From a virus, in the IMG/VR virus record IMGVR_UViG_3300028025_001298, positions 1 to 20,596 of that record: a stretch of DNA of 20,596 bases; one strand, given 5' to 3'. Below, one piece after another: positions 11,438-18,711 of this stretch (positions are counted from its first letter, which is position 1; every line of letters starts with the position of its first letter). The notes under the pieces were generated by a model that ran no database searches, was not told the DNA's origin, and saw only the letters and a list, made by a program, of their open reading frames with translations. A program made the translations under genes and the position numbers.

Positions 11438-11626
11438 CTACTCGCTACCACGGCCAAACTGTGTGGCTGATGGGTCTAACCATTTAAGAACTGGGCCTGC
11501 AAGTCCTGCTAGTGCGGCTGCACCTAGTTGCTTAGGGTCTGTAATTCCAGTTACATACAGTGCAACTACCGCTGCTGCTGCTGCTCGGAACCAACTTATT
11601 ACTACTTGCTTGAACTGTTCGTTCAT
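11438..11626 (-). CDS. Holin
   Basis: 62 residues, starting MNEQFKQVVISWFRAAAAAVV with AAAGGAG upstream on the minus strand. It has one hydrophobic helix (about 8-27), a turn with TDPKQL, and a second Ala/Leu-rich helix (35-48), then LDPSATQFGRGSE. The order helix - TGITDPKQ - AALAGLAGPVLKWLDP is typical of r1t-type and related actinophage holins. It would form lesions in the cytoplasmic membrane that release the endolysin encoded just before it in the message. It is the last gene of the left-reading unit, ending just before the terminator. Confidence 0.85.
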   Translation of the reverse strand: MNEQFKQVVISWFRAAAAAVVALYVTGITDPKQLGAAALAGLAGPVLKWLDPSATQFGRGSE

Positions 11627-11637
11627 TTATTGCTCCT

Positions 11638-12144
11638 TTATTTGGTATTACTATGCACCTTACAACAGGTACAAACTAGGGGTTTTACTACTGGATAAGG
11701 TTTCTTTGCTGGTATTGATGTAACAGATGCAACCAATGTTGCCAATGGATTAGGTTGATTCATCCACCAAAACCAAGGTGATGTGTCATTTCCTGACCCA
11801 TCATTAATAGAAATATGTAAATGTTTATTATGTTGATTACTGCCAGTGTATTTACGGTTGCCTTCTTTAGCCTTTTCTTTAGACCAAATCTTTCCCTGAA
11901 ATATTAGGTACTTAACCCTTGCATCTTCTTTTAACTTCTCAAATATTTCAACACAGTCAATGCCATTCTTAGGGTCATGAGTTAAATCAACTGCATACCC
12001 TGTGTTATGGTCAGAGGTTGGGCTTGCTTTGAGATGAGCAGCAGATGGTAGTAAACCATCTGATAGTTTATTTCTTGTTGGTTTAATTGCTGTTGCTTGA
12101 CGTAGTACTGCTATTGCAGCAGGTGTTGCTTTCTTTGCATTCAT
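11638..12144 (-). CDS. Endolysin with M15-like zinc peptidase domain
   Basis: 168 residues from the ATG at 12144, which overlaps the previous stop as ATGA; a start four codons earlier at 12156 is also open. The zinc-peptidase pattern is SDHNTGYAVDLTHD (H46, D53) and NKHLHISI (H108, H110). These are the ligands and catalytic His of LAS/M15-type D-Ala-D-Ala peptidases. It would cut the peptide cross-links of peptidoglycan. There is no signal peptide, consistent with export through the holin. The C-terminus has a Pro/Lys linker and a cysteine group CTCCKVH (C158, C160, C161), unusual for such enzymes. Adjacent holin and membrane genes support a lysis role. Confidence 0.8.
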   Translation of the reverse strand: MNAKKATPAAIAVLRQATAIKPTRNKLSDGLLPSAAHLKASPTSDHNTGYAVDLTHDPKNGIDCVEIFEKLKEDARVKYLIFQGKIWSKEKAKEGNRKYTGSNQHNKHLHISINDGSGNDTSPWFWWMNQPNPLATLVASVTSIPAKKPYPVVKPLVCTCCKVHSNTK

Positions 12145-12239
12145 ATTGACATCCATCCCTGATATTCAGCCTCTGGATTATCCATTAGCCATTGTTGTCT
12201 TAATTTATTCTGGTGTTCCCAATCAATATCATTACTCAT
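12141..12239 (-). CDS. 32-residue mini-protein ahead of the endolysin
   Basis: Minus-strand ATG at 12239 overlaps the preceding membrane gene by eight bases, and the stop overlaps the endolysin start as ATGA. The peptide starts MSNDIDWEHQNKLRQQWLMD and ends with NPEAEYQGWMSI. It is polar and helical, with no membrane segment. The double overlap suggests it couples translation of its neighbours. Function unknown; chance open frame is the alternative. Confidence 0.5.
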   Translation of the reverse strand: MSNDIDWEHQNKLRQQWLMDNPEAEYQGWMSI

Positions 12240-12399
12240 CGTTAGAGTTACGTAATGGATAAGTGATAGCCCAGACTATTAAGGTTAATATAATTGCATA
12301 ACCAACTACAGTCTTAGCAGAGCCAGTCAATACAACCCAAGCAATAAACATACCTAGCAAGGTCCATAGTTGTTGGACCATATCTTTTAGTACTTTCAA
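12232..12399 (-). CDS. Membrane mini-protein of the lysis cluster, 55 residues
   Basis: Starts at a TTG (12399) in a TTGA overlap with the previous stop, with AAAGGAG seven bases upstream; the later ATG at 12381 lacks a ribosome site. Two hydrophobic segments, LLGMFIAWVVLTGSA (about 14-28) and VVGYAIILTLIVWAITYPL (30-48), form a helical hairpin, with a polar end (RNSNDE). This is the shape of a second holin or holin-modulating (antiholin) protein; the neighbouring endolysin and holin support that, but sequence similarity is not recognised. Confidence 0.65.
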   Translation of the reverse strand: MKVLKDMVQQLWTLLGMFIAWVVLTGSAKTVVGYAIILTLIVWAITYPLRNSNDE

Positions 12400-13667
12400 G
12401 GTTTTCTCCTTTTGTATAACTTAATGTTGTCATTTGATGGCAGGCTAGTACCTCCACTTATAGGTGTAGGTGTGGCTGTTCTAGCAGCGGAGGTTACGGC
12501 TACTGCATTAACAGCAGCCTGAGTAGCAATAACGGAAGCAATGATTGTATTCTCTGATTCTGTTCTTTCTTCTTCAGACATATCAGCACCAATGTTTGAG
12601 ATAGCAGTAAGTACCTCTGCTGGATTATCAAAGATTGCAGAGATTAACTCTGCTGGACTTTCTAATAACTGTAGGGCCACTACTGTGCCAGCCTCAAGCA
12701 CTACACCATTGTCTAATTGAACAGGTGTATCAGCAGGTAGGTCAGCAAGGGTAATGCCAGCCTCTTCCATATCCTCTGTAGTAATAGCCTCACCGTTAGC
12801 CTCAGCCTCAGCAATTATGTCTGCTACTGCCTCTTCAATGGTAATTGGTTCTTCATCTATTACAACTTCTTCTATAGGTAAATCTTCTATTACTTCAATA
12901 ATTTCTTCAGGTATATCTGGAAGGTCTTCTATCACAGGTATATCTTCAATAACTTCCACTGGGGAAAGTTCTTCTGGTATAATCTCTTCAACAACAATAA
13001 TTTCTTGGGGGATATCAAATGGAGGCATTATTAGAATTGGCCCAGTTTCTGGCAGCGGTGGCTGAACTGGAGATGTGGGTTCTGGAATATTGGTTGGGAC
13101 TGTGGATGTATCTACCGTTGCAGTAGTTCCATCAACTGTTGAAGTGTTGGTATCAACTACAACAGTACCTGTATCTACTACTACTGTACTTGTATCAACC
13201 ACAACAGTAGAAGTATCTCTAGGTGGTATCAAGTTGCTGCTTAAAGTATAAGTTCCTATTGGTCTTTGACCACCAACCACATAGTCATAAGAGGTAGCAC
13301 GGATTGTATAAGTATCAGGGTTTAATGTTCCACTAAGTGCAGATGCAAAATAATTATTCTGAGCATTATGGTTGCTATCATCATCACCCCTTATGGGGTT
13401 GGCAGTAGTGCTATCAGCAACACCACGATATAACCATAGCCAAGAATCTACCCAAGCCACACGCTCTACTGTTTGAGAATCAACCACTTCGGTTCGTGGT
13501 CCAGTAGTAGTAGTAATTGTATAGGCTGTTGTTGTATCTACTTGAACTACTACATCTACATAGGCAGTTGTAGCATCAAGATTAATGATTACATCTTCTG
13601 CACTAGCAGGAGTTGGTATAAAGAGTAGGCTAATCCCTATTACTAAGGAGTAAATAAATTTGGTCAA
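12396..13667 (-). CDS. Secreted protein with Thr/Val repeats and acidic stalk
   Basis: 423 residues. The start is a TTG with GGAA seven bases upstream, preferred because it gives a proper signal peptide (MTKFIYSLVIGISLLFIPTPASA, cleavage after about residue 23). Residues 24-148 are beta-rich and Thr-rich with a Trp cluster (AWVDSWLWLYRG), DDDSNHNAQNN and PDTYTIRATSYDY; the fold resembles calcium-binding PPC-like beta-sandwiches. Residues 151-190 are DTSTVVV-type repeats. About 213-300 is a highly acidic, Ile/Pro/Glu-rich stalk. The last 120 residues are Ala/Glu helices ending in a basic KLYKRRKP. The protein has no enzyme motif. It lies inside the lysis cluster, but its composition is that of a cell-surface or envelope-spanning protein. 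The family is not recognised. Confidence 0.75.
   Translation of the reverse strand: MTKFIYSLVIGISLLFIPTPASAEDVIINLDATTAYVDVVVQVDTTTAYTITTTTGPRTEVVDSQTVERVAWVDSWLWLYRGVADSTTANPIRGDDDSNHNAQNNYFASALSGTLNPDTYTIRATSYDYVVGGQRPIGTYTLSSNLIPPRDTSTVVVDTSTVVVDTGTVVVDTNTSTVDGTTATVDTSTVPTNIPEPTSPVQPPLPETGPILIMPPFDIPQEIIVVEEIIPEELSPVEVIEDIPVIEDLPDIPEEIIEVIEDLPIEEVVIDEEPITIEEAVADIIAEAEANGEAITTEDMEEAGITLADLPADTPVQLDNGVVLEAGTVVALQLLESPAELISAIFDNPAEVLTAISNIGADMSEEERTESENTIIASVIATQAAVNAVAVTSAARTATPTPISGGTSLPSNDNIKLYKRRKP
13098..13217 (-). repeat. In-frame repeats coding for DTSTVVV units
   Basis: About five to six related 7-8-codon units code for residues 151-190 of the secreted protein (DTSTVVV, DTSTVVV, DTGTVVV, DTNTSTV, DGTTATV, DTSTV). 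The array is coding and the units have drifted in third positions, so it is an old coding repeat rather than a fresh slippage product. Spacing and lack of spacers exclude a CRISPR array. Confidence 0.7.
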
Positions 13668-13833
13668 TACGGGTTTCCAATCGGGTAATGCGTCCCTCTA
13701 GGTTATGTCCCCCGTTGCCATCAGGCTTAAGTTCTGATAGATAATGATTAACTAGCCACCTTACCATCAAGGCAAAGGAACCAATCAAAGTGCTTATTGC
13801 TACTGCTAATGCAGCCCAGTCAGTAGGTGTCAT
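13630..13833 (-). CDS. Membrane-anchored coiled-coil protein, 67 residues
   Basis: ATG at 13833, four bases after the tail gene stop and with no clear ribosome site, so probably coupled. The N-terminus (MTPTDWAALAVAISTLIGSFALMVRWLV) is one transmembrane helix. It is followed by a polar linker (SELKPDGNGGHN) and a short coiled coil (LEGRITRLETRIDQIYLLL). Proteins of this shape are common between tail and lysis genes of actinophages. A holin-like, spanin-like or tail-anchoring role is possible. It overlaps the secreted protein gene by 38 bases. Confidence 0.7.
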   Translation of the reverse strand: MTPTDWAALAVAISTLIGSFALMVRWLVNHYLSELKPDGNGGHNLEGRITRLETRIDQIYLLLSNRD

Positions 13834-13837
13834 GTCA

Positions 13838-15799
13838 TCATACCGTTCTAATCGTAATCTCTATGATGCCACCAAAGCCATCAAATCGTCTATCTGGTGG
13901 AGTCATACGAGTAAAAGAAACTTCTTCTATTACCGCCTGTTGTGACTCACCAATGCTTAGGTCTTGCCAGGTAATAACATCTCCTGTTTTTTCTATATCT
14001 TCTAACAATCTAATACGGTCAAAGGCTCTGCCTTCATAACCTACAAGCGTATTGTACTTATCTGTTTCTGTATCAAAGCAATATACAGGGAACTTAATAA
14101 GCCTTACACGAGGTGTAGCAATAGTTGATTTAATCTGGTAGCCCTTGAAGGTAGGTCCAAGAGTAGTATCAGTAGCATCACGGCTAAGTGTAAACTTATA
14201 TGCCAAAAATTCTTGTGCATCTTCTGGCTGGTTAGTAATAACTTCTACTGGGTTTACATCTGAAGAGTATCCAATGTGGTCAAACTCTGTCTCAGTTCCA
14301 CCAGAATTGGTAACAACAGAAGATAGTAGTGTTTGCCCAACAGTAAAGGAACCTCTAGCAATTAAACGCTTAAAGTTTTTAGGCTCTAATGTGCCATAGC
14401 GAATCTTGCCTGTCTTTATATATCCAGTTTCGGCTAAGACTGTAGTTGATTGGATAGCAATACCATTGCTACCAGATGTAGTAAATGCTATCTGGTCTGA
14501 GTTACCCACAAAGTCTACGCTAGTAGCATAGCCACTTACTCCACTAAGGAAAGTATCGGGAGCATAGGCAAAACGTAATGTTTCAAGTTCGTTACCTAAA
14601 TCAATTCTGTATAGTCCAGGGCAACCACCAATAGAGCCAGTTGCATAAACAAATCTATCTCTAAATGCAAAGTCTAATCCTGTGTTGGCTGCTTCAATAA
14701 TTAATGGACCGTATGATAGGTCTCCATTAGTATCTGATATAGATGCTACACGCACACCCTTATTAGTGCCAATCACTAAATAGCCTAGATAGGATTCAAT
14801 CTTAAGTGGATACTCACCACTAGGTAATTGTGCTGCAATAATACCTGAGGTAAGAGTTGGCATAACACCAGCAGTATTTAAAGTAAATTTATAGATAGCA
14901 CCACTAGTACCAGCATAGCCAGAAGTATAGATGGCAGAGCCACCCTCTGATATAGATGTCCAAGTCCAGTCAGCATTAGGATGGGTATATGTAGCAGCAG
15001 GCAATGAGTGAGTAGTGCCTTTAGCATTAGTTAATTCATAAATAGATGCACCAATGCCAGCAACAAGACGTTGTTTAACCCAACCAAGTACTACCTTTTC
15101 ACTACCAGTATTGTAATAGCGAGAGTAACCTGCAGTAGGTGTAGCAATAGGACCTGTGTAGATATGGTCATTATCTGCTATAAATAAGTTAATACCATCT
15201 GAAACAATTGCTAAGATAGCAGTATCTAATGGTGTTCCTATAGTAGTTACATCTGTATAAGTAACTGCAGTACCAGCAGGAGTATAATTTTTTATTGTTG
15301 TACTTGCTGGAATCCAGCCTAATATTTTATCTGTTGAGCCATCTACTATAGATATAAGTTTATATATACCACTAGTAACACCACTTAAATTGGCTGTTTC
15401 TTTAAGTAAAGTTACTTCTCCCTTAGTCCATACATCTACATTGGAAGAGTCAGCAAACCTATGCGCTGTTGTCTCACCACCAGATGGGTCATAGAATTTA
15501 ATACCTATACCAGAATGAAAAGATGATTGACTTCTAATCCACCAGCCAGTAAGTGATTGCTCACCTGGCTCTTGGTTGTTATCAAACTGAGGCTTATTAA
15601 ATGGGGCAGTCTGTCTAATGTATGGCCGCTCATCTGATACTGCATAGATAAATGGCATACCACCAAGGGCTACATCGTAGGCTATATCTGTATTTGTCCA
15701 GACAGAACTGCTTGATGTAATACCAAGGTCAACGGCAATAGCACGACCAATACTGGCAGTTGCCGAGCCTCGTCCTTCGGTTATATCACGACTGACCAC
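13838..15799 (-). CDS. Large minor tail protein, beta-propeller-like
   Basis: 653 residues from a GTG with AAAGGAG four to five bases upstream. The protein is almost entirely beta-rich, with recurring short blades such as LFIADNDHIYTGP, RLVAGIGASIYELT, YLVIGTNKGVRVASI and RFVYATGSIGGCPGLYRID, a pattern of beta-propeller sensor or scaffold proteins. The last 150 residues (FKRLIARGSF, PVEVITNQPEDAQEF, RVRLIKFPVYCFDTE, EEVSFTRMTPPDRRFDGFGG) form a separate domain like those of tail-tip proteins that contact receptors. The whole is not signal-peptided and has no enzyme motif. Position between adhesin-like genes and lysis genes supports a distal-tail role. Exact function is inferred. Confidence 0.65.
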   Translation of the reverse strand: MVSRDITEGRGSATASIGRAIAVDLGITSSSSVWTNTDIAYDVALGGMPFIYAVSDERPYIRQTAPFNKPQFDNNQEPGEQSLTGWWIRSQSSFHSGIGIKFYDPSGGETTAHRFADSSNVDVWTKGEVTLLKETANLSGVTSGIYKLISIVDGSTDKILGWIPASTTIKNYTPAGTAVTYTDVTTIGTPLDTAILAIVSDGINLFIADNDHIYTGPIATPTAGYSRYYNTGSEKVVLGWVKQRLVAGIGASIYELTNAKGTTHSLPAATYTHPNADWTWTSISEGGSAIYTSGYAGTSGAIYKFTLNTAGVMPTLTSGIIAAQLPSGEYPLKIESYLGYLVIGTNKGVRVASISDTNGDLSYGPLIIEAANTGLDFAFRDRFVYATGSIGGCPGLYRIDLGNELETLRFAYAPDTFLSGVSGYATSVDFVGNSDQIAFTTSGSNGIAIQSTTVLAETGYIKTGKIRYGTLEPKNFKRLIARGSFTVGQTLLSSVVTNSGGTETEFDHIGYSSDVNPVEVITNQPEDAQEFLAYKFTLSRDATDTTLGPTFKGYQIKSTIATPRVRLIKFPVYCFDTETDKYNTLVGYEGRAFDRIRLLEDIEKTGDVITWQDLSIGESQQAVIEEVSFTRMTPPDRRFDGFGGIIEITIRTV

Positions 15800-15825
15800 A
15801 GTGCTCCTTTAAATAGTTACGAGTA

Positions 15826-16044
15826 TTACAGTGCAGCGATTTCGTCAGCAGACAAACCTAGTGCTGCTAACTTTGCCTCTGCTGATGCTTTGGCTGCAGC
15901 CTTGGCTGCCTCTGCTGCATCTTGCTCTGCTTTTTGAGCAGCGTATGCTGCTGCATCTGCTTCTCTTTGGGCAACCTCTGCATCGGTAAGTTCTACCTCA
16001 GTAGATATTCCTGTGGAACAATCCACAATTAGTTTAGTTGGCAT
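15826..16044 (-). CDS. Alanine-rich coiled-coil tail-associated protein, 72 residues
   Basis: ATG with AAGGAG upstream. A short N-terminal strand part (MPTKLIVDCSTGISTEVELTD) leads to a long Ala/Glu/Lys helix (about 22-60) and the ending AKLAALGLSADEIAAL. This architecture is common next to tail-fibre genes of marine and freshwater phages, where it may assist fibre assembly or be part of the tail tip. It is low in complexity, so similarity searches would hit many unrelated coiled coils. Confidence 0.7.
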   Translation of the reverse strand: MPTKLIVDCSTGISTEVELTDAEVAQREADAAAYAAQKAEQDAAEAAKAAAKASAEAKLAALGLSADEIAAL

Positions 16045-16059
16045 TGTTTTTCTCCTTAG

Positions 16060-16572
16060 TTAGTTTTTCTTGATTCCGTATAGGTAGAAGGTTGAATATG
16101 GAACAAAACTACCAGTAGCACCAAATACTTGTATAGATGTAATTGCGGCAGTATTACTCCAAAGACCAGTAACCATTTTTATATAAGCAGTTGTAACATT
16201 ATCTTCTTGTGTTGAGTCTATAGAAACAGATTTGTAATTACTACTTGCATAACCTGGAATATAAATAGAATTAACTGAAAAAGTTGATGCAGTAGCATTG
16301 TTGCCAGGCATTTGGATACCAGGAATTTCTGGGTCTGATGCATCGTTTGCTCCAAACGCTCCAGAGCCTGAAGAGTAAAGCATTTTCCAAGAATAAGATG
16401 AAGTGTTGTTGTTAAAAGTTATTCTTGCTTCATCACTTGTTATACCTGCGTTAGTTCTACTTGATATAAAAACCAATAAATCAGTAAAAGTTGCGGGTAT
16501 GCTAGTAAAACTAATACTTGCAGTATCGCTACTTAAAGTCTTAGCCTCTATTAAACTATATGTATTTGCCAT
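16060..16572 (-). CDS. Adhesin-like tail protein, array member 4
   Basis: 170 residues from an ATG that shares one base with the previous stop. It is the last in transcription order of four tandem related proteins. Shared features are an opening of the type SLIEAKTLSSDTASISFTSIP, FTDLLVFISSRTN, an NNNTSSYSWKML segment, a variable middle, TGLWSNTAAITSIQVFGATG, and the ending STFYLYGIKKN. The pattern suggests a beta-sandwich receptor-binding domain. No signal peptide or enzyme motif. The central part (GAFGANDASDPEIPGIQMPGNN) differs most from its sisters and may bear the binding surface. Confidence 0.7.
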   Translation of the reverse strand: MANTYSLIEAKTLSSDTASISFTSIPATFTDLLVFISSRTNAGITSDEARITFNNNTSSYSWKMLYSSGSGAFGANDASDPEIPGIQMPGNNATASTFSVNSIYIPGYASSNYKSVSIDSTQEDNVTTAYIKMVTGLWSNTAAITSIQVFGATGSFVPYSTFYLYGIKKN

Positions 16573-17060
16573 TATGCCGCCGCTATTCCGTAGAGTGTGA
16601 AGGTTGAGCCTGTGCTGTAATTACCTGAAGCCTGAGTTAGTGTAATTGAAGTTATTGCGGAAGTTGAACGCCACAAACCAACCGAAGCACCTACTGTATC
16701 GGCAGTATCATTCCATCTTGTTAATGCTGTTTTGTAAGTTGTTGAATTTGAATAATTCATAATTTGATAGATATGACCTACTTGTGATGATGCGGTATTA
16801 TATCCTGTTTGCATATAAGTAAGACCAGTAGTACGACTAGTTCCAGCAGCGCCGCTGCCAGCATAAAATTGAGTATTGGAATAATTACTACCAGTATCAG
16901 AATTAAAAGTAATTTGAGTATAACCGCCCGCACTACTTTGTGAGTCTTGAATAATTATTAAATCTGTATAACTGCCACTTATTGAACTAAAGGTAACGCT
17001 TGAAGCAGCACTACCTAATGTATTAGTTGCTATAGGTTCGTATGTTGCGCCTGCGGCCAT
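16572..17060 (-). CDS. Adhesin-like tail protein, array member 3
   Basis: 162 residues from an ATG behind AAAGGAG. It shows the same plan as its neighbours: YEPIATNTLGSAASSVTFSSI, YTDLIIIQDSQS, ITFNSDTGSNYSNTQFY, GLWRSTSAITSITLTQASG and the ending STFTLYGIAAA. The segment HIYQIMNYSNSTTYKTAL matches the DYANTNKYKSV region of member 2. Conserved ends around a variable centre indicate gene duplication followed by change of the receptor-binding surface. It lacks the FN3 domain of member 2. Confidence 0.7.
   Translation of the reverse strand: MAAGATYEPIATNTLGSAASSVTFSSISGSYTDLIIIQDSQSSAGGYTQITFNSDTGSNYSNTQFYAGSGAAGTSRTTGLTYMQTGYNTASSQVGHIYQIMNYSNSTTYKTALTRWNDTADTVGASVGLWRSTSAITSITLTQASGNYSTGSTFTLYGIAAA
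16585..16611 (-). repeat. 27-base repeat shared by the 3' ends of adjacent tail genes
   Basis: The 3' ends of members 3 and 2 carry nearly the same 27 bases (16585-16611 and 17077-17103), with three mismatches. The part ATTCCGTA also occurs near the 3' ends of the other two array genes (with one change in member 4). It codes for the shared STFxLYGI ending and could serve as a recombination point. Confidence 0.7.
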
Positions 17061-17063
17061 TGT

Positions 17064-17897
17064 CTATGCTCCTTTTATTCCGTAGAGGGCAAAGGTTGAG
17101 CCTACTGCCCAATCATTTACATTTGGTAATATTGTTATTGAAGTTATTGCATTTGTGTTTCTCCAAGAACCCGAAGTCACACCCACAGAACCAGTATCAC
17201 TTGTTCTATTGTTATCCATTCCCGCCAACACTTTAACTGATTTATATTTGTTGGTATTGGCATAGTCTAAAATATCCCAAATTGCTGCGCCAAATAAGCC
17301 TGCTGTATTTAAGTCAGTAGCCATTCCAATTGCATACATCAGGGATTGTGTTGCGCCTGAGTCTGCGCCAGCACTACCCCCATCTCCATAACTTCTGTGC
17401 CAAGAATAATTAGTTCCTGTATCACCATTAAACCTCATAACAGGACTTCCAGCACGGTCAGAAGTTCTAGTATTACGAAGTATTGCTCTAACTTGCAAAT
17501 GTTTATAGGTTGCTGGTATTGAACTAAAAGTTATAGATGAAGTAGCAGAACCTACTGTAACTGTTGAAATAGATTCGTATGAAGTACTTACTGTAGGTGT
17601 AACGGAATTACTTGCAGAACTATACTCACTGCTACCAGTAGCGTTATTGCCACGCACAGTAAATGTGTAAGCAGTTCCAGCAGTTAATCCAGATACAGTG
17701 ACGGGACTACTTGTTCCGCTTCCAGTAACTGAACCAGGGTTTGATAAGGCTGTATAGGTAGAAACAGGACCACCTTTAGTTGCTGCAGTAAACGTAACAG
17801 AGGCTGACACTGGACCAGCAGTAGCCGTACCAATGGTAGGCACCGTAGGTATATCTAATACCTTACCTTTAACTCTAGATAGACGACCTGATGCCAT
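17064..17897 (-). CDS. Adhesin-like tail protein with FN3 domain, array member 2
   Basis: 277 residues. Residues about 17-102 form a fibronectin type III domain: VPTIGTATAGPVSASVTFTA, YTALSNPGS, PVTVSGLTAGTAYTFTVRGNN, SEYSSASNSVTP. Phage structural proteins often carry FN3 domains that bind surface sugars. Residues 104-277 are the array domain: ISTVTVGSATSSITFSSIPATYKHL, MRFNGDTGTNYSWHRSYGDGG, ILDYANTNKYKSVKVLAG, SGSWRNTNAITSITILPN and STFALYGIKGA. The start ATG is three bases after the previous stop without a strong ribosome site. It is the only array member with an added domain. Confidence 0.75.
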   Translation of the reverse strand: MASGRLSRVKGKVLDIPTVPTIGTATAGPVSASVTFTAATKGGPVSTYTALSNPGSVTGSGTSSPVTVSGLTAGTAYTFTVRGNNATGSSEYSSASNSVTPTVSTSYESISTVTVGSATSSITFSSIPATYKHLQVRAILRNTRTSDRAGSPVMRFNGDTGTNYSWHRSYGDGGSAGADSGATQSLMYAIGMATDLNTAGLFGAAIWDILDYANTNKYKSVKVLAGMDNNRTSDTGSVGVTSGSWRNTNAITSITILPNVNDWAVGSTFALYGIKGA

Positions 17898-17900
17898 AGT

Positions 17901-18362
17901 TTACGCCACGATTCCGTATAGGCGGAAAGTTCCGCCAGTAAATGTGCTAGTGCCATTATAACAAGATACTGCAAGGCTTGTTACTGCAACAGTATCAACA
18001 AATGCATCTTGGTCATTTTGGGGAACGGCATTATTATAAGTAGTAGCAACACGCTTTGGTGTAGTTTTATCTACATCAAAAATTTGAAAACTTGCTGCAC
18101 AAGAAGCAGCAGTATTGTCTTGCATAAGAAATTCAGGGTCTGTACCAGCACTTCTTACTGTTGCATAATTACCTGCTGTTGAATTATTATTAGGTCTAAC
18201 AGCAATGTGGGTTGCACCGCTCTTAGTTATAGCCTGACCAGTTAACCATAAATGTTTATAACCAGAAAAAGCATTAAATGTTAGAGTTGTACCAGTAGCA
18301 GACTTGCTTTCAATTAGTTGCCATTCTTCTCTGTCTATTGCACTTACGTTACTTGTAGCCAT
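17901..18362 (-). CDS. Adhesin-like tail protein, array member 1
   Basis: 153 residues; ATG shares one base with the previous stop. It starts MATSNVSAIDREEWQLIESK, then a beta-rich body (GTTLTFNAFSGYKHLWLTGQ, NNNSTAGNYATVRSAG, FQIFDVDKTTPKRVATTYN) and the same type of end (VTSLAVSCYNGTSTFTGGTFRLYGIVA). It is the most diverged of the four, but the order of segments and the TFRLYGI ending match. It carries three cysteines, more than its sisters. Probable tail-tip or fibre accessory protein. Confidence 0.65.
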   Translation of the reverse strand: MATSNVSAIDREEWQLIESKSATGTTLTFNAFSGYKHLWLTGQAITKSGATHIAVRPNNNSTAGNYATVRSAGTDPEFLMQDNTAASCAASFQIFDVDKTTPKRVATTYNNAVPQNDQDAFVDTVAVTSLAVSCYNGTSTFTGGTFRLYGIVA

Positions 18363-18691
18363 TATGCAATCTCGCTTCCAAATGCGTTGAATGATAGGTT
18401 AGCAGATGAGGCATACACTGTAAGTACATCTGTTGCACCAAGTGTTACGCCTACTGTAATGAATGTTGAATCAGATGCAGCCACTGTTGCTCCGTACACA
18501 ATGTACTCTTCTGCAGATAATGCAGAGCCAGCCACACGTACTGCAATACGGTATGTAGCAGCAGTAGAGGCTTGGTTACATACTGAGATTGTTGATACTA
18601 CTGTCTGTGTAGCAGAGGGTACTGTATATAGAGTTGTTGCTGTTGTTGCGCTTGGGTTTACTTGACCAAGCACCTTGTATGTTGTTGGCAT
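18362..18691 (-). CDS. Small tail-associated beta protein, 109 residues
   Basis: ATG behind AAGGAG. The sequence MPTTYKVLGQVNPSATTATTLYTVPSATQTVVSTISVCNQ...YRIAVRVAGSALSAEEYIVY...DVLTVYASSANLSFNAFGSEIA is, as I recall, a widespread small structural protein encoded next to tail fibres in cyanophages and other aquatic phages. It is a compact beta-sandwich of the type that caps or decorates the tail or capsid. Its very conserved ending (ASSANLSFNAFGSEI) makes this identification fairly safe, but the exact place in the virion is unknown. Confidence 0.75.
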   Translation of the reverse strand: MPTTYKVLGQVNPSATTATTLYTVPSATQTVVSTISVCNQASTAATYRIAVRVAGSALSAEEYIVYGATVAASDSTFITVGVTLGATDVLTVYASSANLSFNAFGSEIA

Positions 18692-18711
18692 TTATTTCTC
18701 CTTAGTGTTGG

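Noticed and set aside
12754-13065. Plus-strand 103-codon Ser/Ile-rich open frame
   Set aside because: It is the opposite-strand shadow of the acidic Glu/Asp-rich stalk of the secreted protein gene.
13098-13217. Short repeats as a CRISPR array
   Set aside because: Units are contiguous, in frame and degenerate, with no spacers; they code for DTSTVVV repeats.
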